Positions 24,808 to 32,981 of a DNA stretch of 41,097 nucleotides are shown here, piece by piece. The translations under genes were made by a program, and so were the position numbers. Location: positions 1 through 41,097 of the forward strand of contig NZ_JAEQAZ010000061.1 of assembly GCF_016654115.1 (NCBI RefSeq), written 5' to 3'. The stretch's first letter is position 1. Each line of letters opens with the position of its first letter. The DNA is from Streptomyces sp. MBT53 (lineage in GTDB: Bacteria > Actinomycetota > Actinomycetes > Streptomycetales > Streptomycetaceae). Below the pieces are notes generated by a model. The model did no database searches. It had not been told where the DNA came from and was given only the letters and a program-made list of their open reading frames with translations.

Positions 24808-26415
24808 TCAGGTCCGCCGCAGCGTCGGCTTGCGCAGCAGATCATGCCCGCGCACGGCCAGTTGCAGCCGCTGCTGGTTGCTGACCCGCGTGAGGTCGAG
24901 GCCGAGGATCTCCGAGAGCTTGTCGAGGCGGTGGTACAGGGTGCGCCGCTGGATGAAGAGCTCCTCCGCCGCCCGCGCCTTGTTGCCACCGCAGTCGAGG
25001 AAGGTACGCAGGGTGGGCAGCAACGGATTCTTCACCAGTGCGTCGTGCTCCAGGAGCGGACCGAGTTCGTCCTCGACGTAGCGCCTGAGCTCGGGACCCT
25101 CGGAGAGCGCGACGAGGAGGCGCAGAGCGCCCAGATCGTCGAAATGCCGCACTTCCGAGGTCGAGGCCGCCGCGGCGACGGACGCCGCGCTGCGGCTCTG
25201 GCGCAGCGCCAGAGGAAGTGCCGCCGGTTCCACGATGCGGCTGATACCGGCCCGCACCCCGTGATCGGCCAACAGAGTCCGGACGTGGGTGGCGTCGGCG
25301 CGGGTGGGCAGCCCCACGACGGCCATGTCGAAGTCTCCGGTGTCGCCCACGACGGCCGGCCGGCCGGCGTCCTGCAGAAGGCGGGCGAGGAGGTGGTCCT
25401 TGGTGGGCTCCTCCTCGCCCGCCCAGGCCGTGACGACGATCAGGTCCCGCCCGCGCAGATCCTGGCCGAGCGCCAGACCGAGGGTCACGAACCGCTCACC
25501 CGTGATGTCGCCGAGCAGCAGCCGGTTGAGCAGTGCCGTCTGGCGCTGGGAGGCGCGGGCGCCGCTCTCCCGCTCGCTCAGCAGCGAGATCGCGATGGCC
25601 GCGGCGGCCCGCTCCAGCGTGCGCAGTTCGGGAGGGCTCGGCTGCTTCCCTCCGTGCAGCAGGTGGAGCCAGCCCCATGACTCTCCGCGGAGCACCACGG
25701 GCTGGCGGGCACACGGTGCGACCTCGCGAAACGATGCCGCCGAGGCGGTCGGAACCTCGGGGCCCTGCGCCAGGAGCGAGGGGTGACGTTCGTGGATCGC
25801 CCGGGAGTGCGCGCTCCACTCGTCCACGACCCGGTCGGCCTCCGGCGTCGCGCCGCCGTACGCCAGCATCTGATGGGCGACGTCCTCCAGCACCACGGGG
25901 TGCCCGGTGCGCCGGGCCAGCTCCCTGACCACCCCTACGTAGTCCTCGTCCGCCAGGAGCAGGTCCATGAACGCCTGGCTGGTGGCCTCCTCGGCGATCA
26001 GCTGCTTGACGCGCATCCCGACCAGCACCTCGTGGACCTGGGCCGAGGTCTCGACGAAGGGGATCTCGTCGGCGAGTCCCACCAGGGGCAGGCCGACGGC
26101 CTCCGCCTCCTCGATCACCGCCTCCGGCATGGAGTCGAACACGCGCCCGGCCAGTTCGATGACGAGGACCGCCGCGCGGGCGTCCGCGAGCCGTCGGATG
26201 AAGGCACGCTGCTCGAACTCCGACGCGCCCATGCCGAGGCCGGCCGTCAGCAGCATTTCCTGACCCGTGAGAAAGCGATGGATGTCCGGGATCTCTCCGG
26301 TGTGCACCCAGCGCACGGGGCGGTCCAGATTCCGCTCCCCGGCGTACACCCGCACGGTGGTGCGCGAGAACACCTCCAGCTCCAGCGCGGTACGAACCGT
26401 CAGGACTTCAGCCAT
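24808..26415 (-). CDS. PucR-family transcriptional regulator
   Basis: This 535-residue regulator has an N-terminal PucR sensor domain (~10-130, with RWVHTGEIPDIHRFLTGQEMLLTAG), a middle GGDEF-like/CdaR segment (~290-420) and a C-terminal PucR helix-turn-helix. The C-terminal region reads TFLDCGGNKARAAEELF, then QRRTLYHRLDKLSEILGLDL (~465-510). Members activate catabolic genes for purines, amino acids, polyamines or other nitrogen compounds. GAGGT lies seven bases before ATG 26415. It diverges from the HisD-like operon over 126 bp containing palindromic sites, so it is the likely regulator of that operon. Confidence 0.92.
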   Translation of the reverse strand: MAEVLTVRTALELEVFSRTTVRVYAGERNLDRPVRWVHTGEIPDIHRFLTGQEMLLTAGLGMGASEFEQRAFIRRLADARAAVLVIELAGRVFDSMPEAVIEEAEAVGLPLVGLADEIPFVETSAQVHEVLVGMRVKQLIAEEATSQAFMDLLLADEDYVGVVRELARRTGHPVVLEDVAHQMLAYGGATPEADRVVDEWSAHSRAIHERHPSLLAQGPEVPTASAASFREVAPCARQPVVLRGESWGWLHLLHGGKQPSPPELRTLERAAAAIAISLLSERESGARASQRQTALLNRLLLGDITGERFVTLGLALGQDLRGRDLIVVTAWAGEEEPTKDHLLARLLQDAGRPAVVGDTGDFDMAVVGLPTRADATHVRTLLADHGVRAGISRIVEPAALPLALRQSRSAASVAAAASTSEVRHFDDLGALRLLVALSEGPELRRYVEDELGPLLEHDALVKNPLLPTLRTFLDCGGNKARAAEELFIQRRTLYHRLDKLSEILGLDLTRVSNQQRLQLAVRGHDLLRKPTLRRT

Positions 26416-26456
26416 GAGCCACTACCTCGGTATGTGCAGGACCGGCGGCCAATATT

Positions 26457-26473
26457 GCACAGGTTGTGCCTGT
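26457..26473. promoter_or_regulatory. Overlapping palindromes in the PucR/HisD-like divergent promoter
   Basis: GCACA-GGT-TGTGC (26457-26469) and ACAGG-TTGTG-CCTGT (26459-26473) are two overlapping perfect 5-bp dyads, next to an AT-rich CAATATT. They are the most likely binding site for the divergently encoded PucR regulator and would control both transcription directions. Confidence 0.55.
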
Positions 26474-26541
26474 CGTCACACCCCCCGTTTCCCCAGACTT
26501 CAGGTCAAGCCCGCAGGCACGACCCCTGCAAGGAGTGCAGA

Positions 26542-27867
26542 GTGTCAGCTCAACACAAGACCATCAAGGCTCCTGTCGCCGTGAAGACGGCACGGACCAG
26601 CCGTCCGGAAATCGTCGAGACCGTCGCGGACGTGATCGCCGACGTACGCGCCAACGGCGACGCCGCCGTGCGCCGCTGGTCGCAGAAGTTCGACAGCTGG
26701 AGTCCGGAGTCCTACCGGCTCGGTCCCGACCAGATCGCCTCGGTCGTCTCCTCCGTCCCCGAGACGGTCCTCGACGACCTGCGCTTCGTCCAGAAGCAGG
26801 TCCGCGGCTTCGCGCAGGCGCAGCGGGACTCCCTCACCGACTTCGAGGTGGAAACGCTGCCCGGGGTGTTCCTGGGGCAGCGCAACATCCCCATCGGCGC
26901 GGCCGGCGCCTATGTGCCCGGCGGCCGTTATCCCCTCACCGCCTCGGCCCACATGACCGTCCTGACGGCCAAGGTCGCCGGTGTCGGACGGGTCGCCGCC
27001 ACGACCCCGCCGGACCGGGGCGCCCCGCCGCCCGTCAGCATCGCCGCGATGCACCTGGCCGGGGCCGAGGAGATCTACGTCATGGGTGGGGTGCAGGCCG
27101 TGGCCGCCCTGGCGCTGGGCACCGAGACGATCGACGCGGTCGACATGCTCGCGGGGCCCGGCAACGCCTACGTGGCGGAGGCCAAGCGCCAGCTCTTCGG
27201 CGAGGTCGGCATCGATCTCTTCGCCGGACCGACGGAAGTGCTGATCGTCGCCGACGGCACCGCGGACCCGTTCGTCGTGGCCACGGACCTGCTGTCCCAG
27301 GCCGAGCACGGGCCCGACTCCCCGACGGTGCTCATCACGACGTCCGAGGAGGTGGCCACGCGGACCATCGCCTGGGTGGACAAGCTGCTGCCCGGCCTGT
27401 CCACCCGAGAGGTCGCCGGCCGTGCCTGGCGCGACCACGGCGAGGTGATCGTGGTCCCCACCCTGGACGAGGCCTACGCGCTCGCCGACGAGTACGCCAG
27501 TGAGCACGTCCAGATCCTCACCGCGGAGCCCCGCGAGGCCCTGCACCGGATGCGCAACTACGGCGCCCTGTTCCTCGGGGACAAGACGTGCGTCGCGTAC
27601 GGCGACAAGGTCATCGGCACCAACCATGTGCTGCCCACCCTGGGCGCGGCCCGCTACACCGGCGGTCTCTGGGTCGGCAAGTACCTCAAGACCGTGACCT
27701 ACCAGGAGATCAGGGACGCCGGGTCCAGCGCCCGGCTCGGTGAGATCTGCGGCAGGGCCTCGCGCATCGAGAACTTCGAGGGACACGCGCGCTCGGGAGA
27801 CGTCCGCGCCGCGCGCTACGGATCGGCCCCCCTGGACTGGGCCGACCACACCTTCGAGCAGAGCTGA
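26542..27867 (+). CDS. HisD paralogue, sulfopropanediol dehydrogenase (HpsN)-like
   Basis: This 441-residue zinc- and NAD-dependent dehydrogenase is of the histidinol dehydrogenase fold, which oxidises a primary alcohol in two steps to a carboxylate. Zinc-ligand motifs are present: QAEHGPDSP, YGDKVIGTNH and GHARSGDVR. The catalytic Glu-His pair is in SEHVQIL. Several segments follow HpsN-type proteins, which convert dihydroxypropanesulfonate to sulfolactate, rather than biosynthetic HisD: GAYVPGGRYPLTASAHM, AEHGPDSP in place of AEHD-D, and RYTGGLWVGKYLKTVTYQ. A catabolic role is also favoured by the permease and ThDP enzyme downstream. The start is GTG 26542, six bases after AAGGAG. The actual substrate is inferred, not shown. 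Confidence 0.85.
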   Translation: MSAQHKTIKAPVAVKTARTSRPEIVETVADVIADVRANGDAAVRRWSQKFDSWSPESYRLGPDQIASVVSSVPETVLDDLRFVQKQVRGFAQAQRDSLTDFEVETLPGVFLGQRNIPIGAAGAYVPGGRYPLTASAHMTVLTAKVAGVGRVAATTPPDRGAPPPVSIAAMHLAGAEEIYVMGGVQAVAALALGTETIDAVDMLAGPGNAYVAEAKRQLFGEVGIDLFAGPTEVLIVADGTADPFVVATDLLSQAEHGPDSPTVLITTSEEVATRTIAWVDKLLPGLSTREVAGRAWRDHGEVIVVPTLDEAYALADEYASEHVQILTAEPREALHRMRNYGALFLGDKTCVAYGDKVIGTNHVLPTLGAARYTGGLWVGKYLKTVTYQEIRDAGSSARLGEICGRASRIENFEGHARSGDVRAARYGSAPLDWADHTFEQS

Positions 27868-27892
27868 TCCGCGGTGACGGATCGCGATTTAT

Positions 27893-27916
27893 GCCGGACC
27901 GCCGAAGCGGCCCGGC
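27893..27916 (+). terminator. Intra-operon hairpin after HisD-like gene
   Basis: GCCGG-A-CCGC, loop CGAA, GCGG-C-CCGGC forms a GC-rich stem with one A/C mismatch, 26 bp after the HisD-like stop and 46 bp before the permease start. It may reduce read-through or stabilise the upstream mRNA. It lacks a T-tract, so full termination is doubtful. Confidence 0.45.
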
Positions 27917-27962
27917 AGCCGTTCGACAAGGAGCACGTCCCCCTCGACCCACGGAGATCGTC

Positions 27963-29573
27963 ATGTCAGCCACCGACAACGAGGCGCACGCGGCGCCCCC
28001 ATCCACCCCCGTAGGCGCGCCGGGCGGGGCCTGGAGCCCCGCCTCCTCGGCCGCGGACGCGGAGATGCTCGCCGTACTCGGCTACGAGCAGAAGTTCGAC
28101 AGAAAGGTCAGCCTGTGGGCGAACTTCGCCCTGGGCTTCGTGTACCTCTCGCCCCTCGTGGGCGTCGTGTCCCTCTTCGCGGTCGGTCTGGCGACCGCCG
28201 GCGGCCCGGCCATCTTCTGGATCGGCATCGTCGGGGCCGGACAGTTCCTCGTCGCCCTGGTCTTCGGGGAGGTCGTCTCGCAGTTCCCCCTCGCCGGCGG
28301 CCTCTACCAATGGGTACGACGGCTCTGGAACGGCCGCTACGCCTGGTTCAACGCGTGGACGTACATCTGTTGCATCACCATCGGCATCACCAGCACCGCG
28401 CTCTTCAGCTCCGACTTCGTCGCCAGCCTCTTCGCCGGAACCGCCGACCAGCCCGGCATCAGCTCCACCCCCGCCCAGCGCCTGTGGATCGCGATCGGCA
28501 TGACCGTCGTCTGTCTGATCTGCAACTGCTTCGGCACCAGGACACTGGCCCTGATCTCGAAGATCGGACTCGCCGCGGAACTCATCGGCATCGTTCTCGT
28601 CGGCCTCTACCTGCTGGTCTTCGAGCGGCACAACTCCGTCTCGATCTTCTTCCAGACCAGCAGCTCCAACCACGACAGCTACTTCATGGCCTTCATCGCC
28701 GCCTCGCTCGTCGGCCTCTTCCTCTTCTACGGCTTCGAGGCGTGCGGCGAGATCGCGGAGGAGGTCCCCAACCCGTCCCGCAGTATCCCGCGGGCCATGC
28801 AGCTGACCGTGGCCGTCGGCGGAGCGGCCGCTCTCCTCGCGTTCGTCGGGTACGCCCTCGCGGCTCCGGACCTCGGCTCGATCCTCTCGGGCAAGGACAC
28901 CAACCCGATCCCCTCGATCCTGCAGAGCTCGCTCGGCATCGTGGGCACGAAGGTGGTGCTCGCCGTCACCATCACGTCCTTCATCGCGGGTGTGATGAGC
29001 CAGCAGGCAGCCGCGAGCCGCATCGTCTTCTCCTTCGCCCGCGACGACATGTTCCCGGGCTCCCGCGTCTTCTCGCAGATCACCCGCAGGCACCGGGTCC
29101 CCATGAACGCGCTGCTGGCCGTGAACGTCCTGCCGCTGCTGATCTTCGTGTTCGTCTACTACTCGCCCGACTCCCTCACCAAGATCGTGGCGTTCCAGAT
29201 GCTGGCCGGATACGCGGCGTTCATGATGGTCGTACTGGCCGCGCTGCGCATGCGCCTGAAGGGCTGGCGCCCCGCCGGAGCCTGGAGCCTCGGCCGCTGG
29301 GGCTTCGCCGTCAACGTGGCGGCCCTGGTCTACGGCGTGCTCGGGATGGTTCTCCTCGCCTGGCCCACCGGTGACTCCGGAACCCCGTTCGTGGACCGGT
29401 GGATCGCGCTCATCGGGTTCCTCGTCGTCTCGGCCGTGGGCCTGGTGTACCTGTTGACCGCGAAGCCCGAGCGCAAGTCCACCGCGCCGGAAGGCGACGC
29501 CATGGAGGTGGCCGAGCGCCTGCGCAACCGCGCCGCGGCCCTTGAGAGCACGACCGGAGGGAACCCCGCATGA
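27963..29573 (+). CDS. APC-superfamily permease (amino acid/amine type)
   Basis: This is a 536-residue membrane transporter with about 12 predicted helices. After a 45-residue hydrophilic N-terminus, helix 1 carries FALGFVYLSPLVGV and helix 2 GGPAIFWIGIVGAGQFLVAL. The segment EVVSQFPLAGGLYQWVRRLW is typical of the APC/GABA-permease-like group, and FYGFEACGEIAEEVPNPSRSIPRA is the conserved helix-6/loop motif. It imports an amino acid, amine or similar zwitterion by proton symport. GGAG lies close before ATG 27963, and the stop overlaps the ThuA-like start as ATGA. Its cargo is presumably the substrate of the operon's enzymes. Confidence 0.92.
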   Translation: MSATDNEAHAAPPSTPVGAPGGAWSPASSAADAEMLAVLGYEQKFDRKVSLWANFALGFVYLSPLVGVVSLFAVGLATAGGPAIFWIGIVGAGQFLVALVFGEVVSQFPLAGGLYQWVRRLWNGRYAWFNAWTYICCITIGITSTALFSSDFVASLFAGTADQPGISSTPAQRLWIAIGMTVVCLICNCFGTRTLALISKIGLAAELIGIVLVGLYLLVFERHNSVSIFFQTSSSNHDSYFMAFIAASLVGLFLFYGFEACGEIAEEVPNPSRSIPRAMQLTVAVGGAAALLAFVGYALAAPDLGSILSGKDTNPIPSILQSSLGIVGTKVVLAVTITSFIAGVMSQQAAASRIVFSFARDDMFPGSRVFSQITRRHRVPMNALLAVNVLPLLIFVFVYYSPDSLTKIVAFQMLAGYAAFMMVVLAALRMRLKGWRPAGAWSLGRWGFAVNVAALVYGVLGMVLLAWPTGDSGTPFVDRWIALIGFLVVSAVGLVYLLTAKPERKSTAPEGDAMEVAERLRNRAAALESTTGGNPA

Positions 29574-30238
29574 CACGCGTCCTGTATCTGTACGGAGGCT
29601 GGCCCGGGCACAAGCCCTACCAGGTGGCCGAGGAATGGGCCCTCCCGATCTTCAAGAACCTCGGGTTCGACGTCGACGAGACCAACGACATCTTCTCACT
29701 CGACGCCGACCTCACCGGCTACGACCTCATCGCCCTCAACTGGAACAACGCCCTTCTGTCCGAGGGACTGACCGCGGCGCAGGAGTCGAACCTGCTGGGG
29801 GCGGTGGAGAACGGCACCGGGATCGCCGCCTGGCACGGCGCCGCCGCCGCGTTCCGCACCAGCCTCAAGTACCACTGGCTGCTCGGCGGCAGCTTCCTCG
29901 AACACCCCGCAGGGGAAGGCGTGAAGTACCCCTACGAGGTCACCGTCACGGACACCGGCCACCCCGTCACCGCCGGGGTGAAGGACTTCCGGGTCGCCTC
30001 GGAGCAGTACTACATGTCCGTCGACCCCAACAACCACGTCCTGGCCGAGTCCACCTTCACCGGCGAGCACCTGCCGTGGCTGGAGGGAAAGACCATCCCT
30101 CAGGCGTGGACCCGCACCTGGGGACAGGGCCGCGTCTTCTACAGCGCGGTCGGACACGACCTCGACGACCTGCAGAACCCGGACGTCACCCGCCTGTGCA
30201 CCCAGGGCTTCGCCTGGGCCGCCCGTCGGAACGCCTGA
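29570..30238 (+). CDS. ThuA-like domain protein
   Basis: This 222-residue protein has the ThuA (trehalose-utilisation) fold, related to class I glutamine amidotransferase domains. It starts RVLYLYGGWPGHKPYQ, has GTGIAAWHGAAAAF near residues 84-97 in the position of the nucleophile elbow, and DFRVASEQYYMSVDP near 142. The elbow has histidine where an amidotransferase would have cysteine, so it is not a glutaminase. ThuA proteins occur in sugar and polyol catabolic operons and their chemistry is poorly known. It is coupled to the permease gene by ATGA. Its place between transporter and ThDP enzyme implies an intermediate-processing step. Confidence 0.85.
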   Translation: MTRVLYLYGGWPGHKPYQVAEEWALPIFKNLGFDVDETNDIFSLDADLTGYDLIALNWNNALLSEGLTAAQESNLLGAVENGTGIAAWHGAAAAFRTSLKYHWLLGGSFLEHPAGEGVKYPYEVTVTDTGHPVTAGVKDFRVASEQYYMSVDPNNHVLAESTFTGEHLPWLEGKTIPQAWTRTWGQGRVFYSAVGHDLDDLQNPDVTRLCTQGFAWAARRNA

Positions 30239-30274
30239 CCCCACCGTCCGACCCGAGCTGATCGGAAACCCACC

Positions 30275-32062
30275 ATGCCCGTCCTCACCGGAGGCCAGAT
30301 CGTCGCGCGGACCCTGCGCAACTACGGGGTCGACGTCGTCGCCGGAATCCCCGGCCACGGCATCTGGTCACTGACCGACGCCTTCCTCGACGACGAGTCC
30401 AGGATCCCGTTCATCCAGACCTTCCACGAGCAGAGCGCCGTCCACCTCGCCGACGGCTACTACCGCGTCACCGGCCGCCCGCAGGCCGCCGTCACCTCCA
30501 TCGGCGCCGGCGCGAGCAACACCGTGATCGGCATGGGCACCGCGTTCACCGACTCCACCAGTGTCCTCGTCGTCACGGGCGGCCCGCCGACCCACATGCG
30601 CGGTCACGGACTACTCCAGGAACTCGACCGTTACACGGCCAACGACTTCCCCAAGGTGGCCGAGGCCGTCAGCAAACGGCACTGGGTCGTCACCCGGGTC
30701 GAGGAGCTGCCCTTCGTCCTGCACCGCTGTTTCAACTCCATGCTGACCGGCCGCCCGGGCCCCGTGCACCTCGAAGTCCCCATGGACGTACAGGCCGAGG
30801 CCGCGGACGTGCAGCTCCACGACCTGGAGCGCCGTATCCCCGTCGGCCGCCAGCACCCCGACCCGGAAGCCGTGGACCGCGCGGTCGACGTACTGCGCGC
30901 GGCCACGCGGCCGGTCATCGTGGTCGGCGGCGGTGCGATCACCTCCGAGGCGTCCGACGAGGTCCTCGCGCTCGCCGAGCGGTGGCAGATCCCGGTCGTC
31001 ACCACGTGGAACGGCAAGAGCGCCTTCCCCGAGGACCATGAGCTGTTCGCCGGCAGCGTCGGCCAGACCGGCACGATGACCGGCAACGCGATCGCGAGTT
31101 CCGCCGACGTCGTGATCTCGGTCGGCTGCCGCTTCACCGACTGGTCCGCCTCCAGCTACGCGAAGGGCATCAGCTTCTCGATCCCGCCCGCGAAGCTCAT
31201 CCACATCGACATCGACCCGCACGAGATCGGCAAGAACTACCCCGCCGAAGTGGGCATCGTCGCGGACGCGCAGCGCGCCGTGGCCGCCATCGTCGACTCG
31301 CTCCCCGCCAAGGGCGTCGACCGCTCCGAGTACCTCGCCGAACTCGCCCAACTCAAGCAGGACTGGGAGGAGAAGCTCGCCGGCCGCCGCGACAGCGACC
31401 GCTTCCCGTTCACCTCGCAGCGCCCGCTCGGCGCCCTGCGCAACGTGCTCCCGCGCGACGCGATCATCGTCGCCGGCTCGGGCAACACCCAGGGAGCGGT
31501 CAAGCAGACCTTCCCGGTCTACTCGCCGCGCACTCACCTCACCTCCGGCGGCTTCTCCTCCATGGGCTGGGCGATCCCGGCCGCCGTGGGCGCCAAGCTC
31601 GCCCGGCCGGACAGCCCGGTCGTGTGCGTCCTCGGCGACGGCGACTTCCTCATGACCTCCCAGGAGATCGCCCTGAGCGTCACCGCCGACGCACCGGTGA
31701 TCTTCGTGGTCCAGAACAACGCGGGCTACATGTCGATCCGCGGCGGCCAGCGCAAGCAGACCTCGCGCCACATCGGCACCGAGTTCTCGCACCCCGACGG
31801 CTCGCCGTACAGCCCCGACTTCGCGGCCATGGGCCGGGCGTTCGGGATCGAGTCGTGGAAGGTCAACGACGCCGCGTCCCTGGAGCCGACCCTGCGCAAG
31901 GCCGTCCAGTCCGGGGCGCCTGCCGTGATCGAGGTTCCCACGGACCGCGATGCCGCGGGCCCCTGGGTGCCTGGCTGGTGGGACTTCCCGATCCCGGCGT
32001 ACATCACGGACGAGCGACAGGAGGAGTACCACCGTACGCGGGCCACCGAGCAGCACCTCTGA
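30275..32062 (+). CDS. Thiamine diphosphate-dependent enzyme (acetolactate synthase-like)
   Basis: This is a 595-residue ThDP enzyme with the three-domain layout of the acetolactate synthase/benzoylformate decarboxylase family. The N-terminal PYR domain has the cofactor-activating E52 in FHEQSAVHLADGYYR, the middle domain covers ~190-330, and the C-terminal PP domain has the metal-ThDP motif GDGDF (454-458), ending in NN near 480. Such enzymes decarboxylate or ligate 2-oxoacids, or process sulfoacetaldehyde (Xsc). The signature is not specific enough to decide among these. It is the last gene of the HisD-like operon, 36 bp after the ThuA-like gene, and a hairpin follows. Confidence 0.9.
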   Translation: MPVLTGGQIVARTLRNYGVDVVAGIPGHGIWSLTDAFLDDESRIPFIQTFHEQSAVHLADGYYRVTGRPQAAVTSIGAGASNTVIGMGTAFTDSTSVLVVTGGPPTHMRGHGLLQELDRYTANDFPKVAEAVSKRHWVVTRVEELPFVLHRCFNSMLTGRPGPVHLEVPMDVQAEAADVQLHDLERRIPVGRQHPDPEAVDRAVDVLRAATRPVIVVGGGAITSEASDEVLALAERWQIPVVTTWNGKSAFPEDHELFAGSVGQTGTMTGNAIASSADVVISVGCRFTDWSASSYAKGISFSIPPAKLIHIDIDPHEIGKNYPAEVGIVADAQRAVAAIVDSLPAKGVDRSEYLAELAQLKQDWEEKLAGRRDSDRFPFTSQRPLGALRNVLPRDAIIVAGSGNTQGAVKQTFPVYSPRTHLTSGGFSSMGWAIPAAVGAKLARPDSPVVCVLGDGDFLMTSQEIALSVTADAPVIFVVQNNAGYMSIRGGQRKQTSRHIGTEFSHPDGSPYSPDFAAMGRAFGIESWKVNDAASLEPTLRKAVQSGAPAVIEVPTDRDAAGPWVPGWWDFPIPAYITDERQEEYHRTRATEQHL

Positions 32063-32146
32063 CGGTTGGGCCGCCGGCCGCTCGATATGCGGATGGTGTG
32101 CGGTGTCCGCGCAGGTAGCGGCGGTTGCATCGGGACGAGTGGCGGC

Positions 32147-32171
32147 CCTGCCGGGGCATGGCTCCGGCAGG
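32147..32171 (+). terminator. Hairpin downstream of ThDP enzyme gene
   Basis: CCTGCCGG and CCGGCAGG form a perfect 8-bp stem around a 9-base loop, 85 bp after the ThDP gene stop. It is a probable operon terminator. Confidence 0.6.
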
Positions 32172-32233
32172 AGGTGGCCCATGCCCGGTCCGGGTGAACG
32201 AACTCGTTCGCGCGAGCTCGTCTCTCGACGTCA

Positions 32234-32276
32234 GGGATGATGCTCTGCCCAGGGGCAAGCGGTGGAGCATCATCCC
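32234..32276. terminator. Long inverted repeat, 12-bp arms
   Basis: GGGATGATGCTC (32234-32245) and GAGCATCATCCC (32265-32276) are exact reverse complements enclosing 19 bases, which themselves contain a small TGCC/GGCA stem. It is a second terminator-like structure after the operon, about 70 bp before the tRNA fragment. It could also be an end structure of a mobile element. Confidence 0.55.
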
Positions 32277-32348
32277 GTCGGTAGGGCACTCTGACGCGAG
32301 ATCGGCGTGAATCGGCGCTGATCGGCAAGGACCGCCAAGATCCTCGAA

Positions 32349-32396
32349 GGACTCATAATCCGTCGGCCGTGGGTTCGAGTCCCACCCGCCCCACCT
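32349..32396 (+). other. 3' portion of a tRNA gene (CAU anticodon), attachment-site-like (att copy A)
   Basis: The segment contains an anticodon loop CTCATAA with 3' stem TCCGT, then the T-arm GTGGG-TTCGAGT-CCCAC, the acceptor 3' strand CCGCCCC, discriminator A and CC. The D-arm and 5' acceptor strand are missing, and the sequence left of the anticodon stem is unrelated. A tRNA 3' half beginning at the anticodon region is exactly what a tyrosine-recombinase element leaves at the junction away from the intact tRNA. The last 25 bases (32370-32394) recur at 40153-40177. It is not a functional tRNA. Confidence 0.75.
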
Positions 32397-32455
32397 TCGC
32401 TACGCGGCAGAAACCTTCTGACCTGCGAGAACGCGGTTTTCCGAGGGTGTGCGGC

Positions 32456-32473
32456 GTGCAGCGAACGCTGCAC
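32456..32473. repeat. Perfect hairpin GTGCAGC-GAAC-GCTGCAC near att copy A
   Basis: A 7-bp stem with loop GAAC, 62 bp inside att copy A. A closely related hairpin with the same loop and the shared core GCGAACGCTGCAC lies at 40031-40056, inside att copy B. They may be recombinase or excisionase arm sites, or terminators. Confidence 0.55.
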
Positions 32474-32805
32474 GTGGTGCAGCGGATCCTGCTTCGCGTA
32501 CGTCCAGGACGACACTTTCGTGGCTGTGATCTGAGGGTCTCCCATCCATGTGCTGAGGGAGCGTTATGGCGCCGTCCCACGGGCTGAAGAGTGACTCGCC
32601 GCCAACTGGTGCAGCCGCCGTTCAGGCAGGTGCTTGAGTCGAGCGGCGCACGGGTCTCGATGGTCGGTGCGCTGTTGCGCCTTGCCGTTCCTGGCCATGT
32701 GGCTGCCGCTATGGGCTTGCTGAGCTGCGATCAGTTCCGAACCCCGGCTGTCTATGGGACGACTGCCGTATCTCAAGGATGCTGTCGGCGAGCTCGAACT
32801 CGGGT

Positions 32806-32892
32806 TCCCGTCGCGACCCGCGACGTCGGCGGCTCGGCAAGCCGCATGGCGACAAGGGCTACGACTACCACCACCTGCGGCGATGGCTCCGT
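32806..32892 (+). pseudogene. IS5-type transposase fragment
   Basis: The frame reads RRRRLGKPHGDKGYDYHHLR then RWLR, the conserved block around the second catalytic Asp (DKGYDY) of IS5-family DDE transposases. No other part of the transposase can be followed in the 32.4-32.98 kb region, which otherwise shows no supported gene. It is a dead remnant. Confidence 0.7.
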
Positions 32893-32981
32893 CCTGCTCG
32901 CTCACTTCTTCGCCCCGTCCCGGGCGGGTCTGTGATGGTCCGTCCGAGGAAATTTCACGCAGGGGTGGGTCGGCTCGGTGT

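Noticed and set aside
32349..32396. A functional tRNA-Met/Ile gene
   Set aside because: Only the anticodon loop to the 3' end is present; the D-arm and 5' acceptor strand are absent and the upstream sequence cannot pair.
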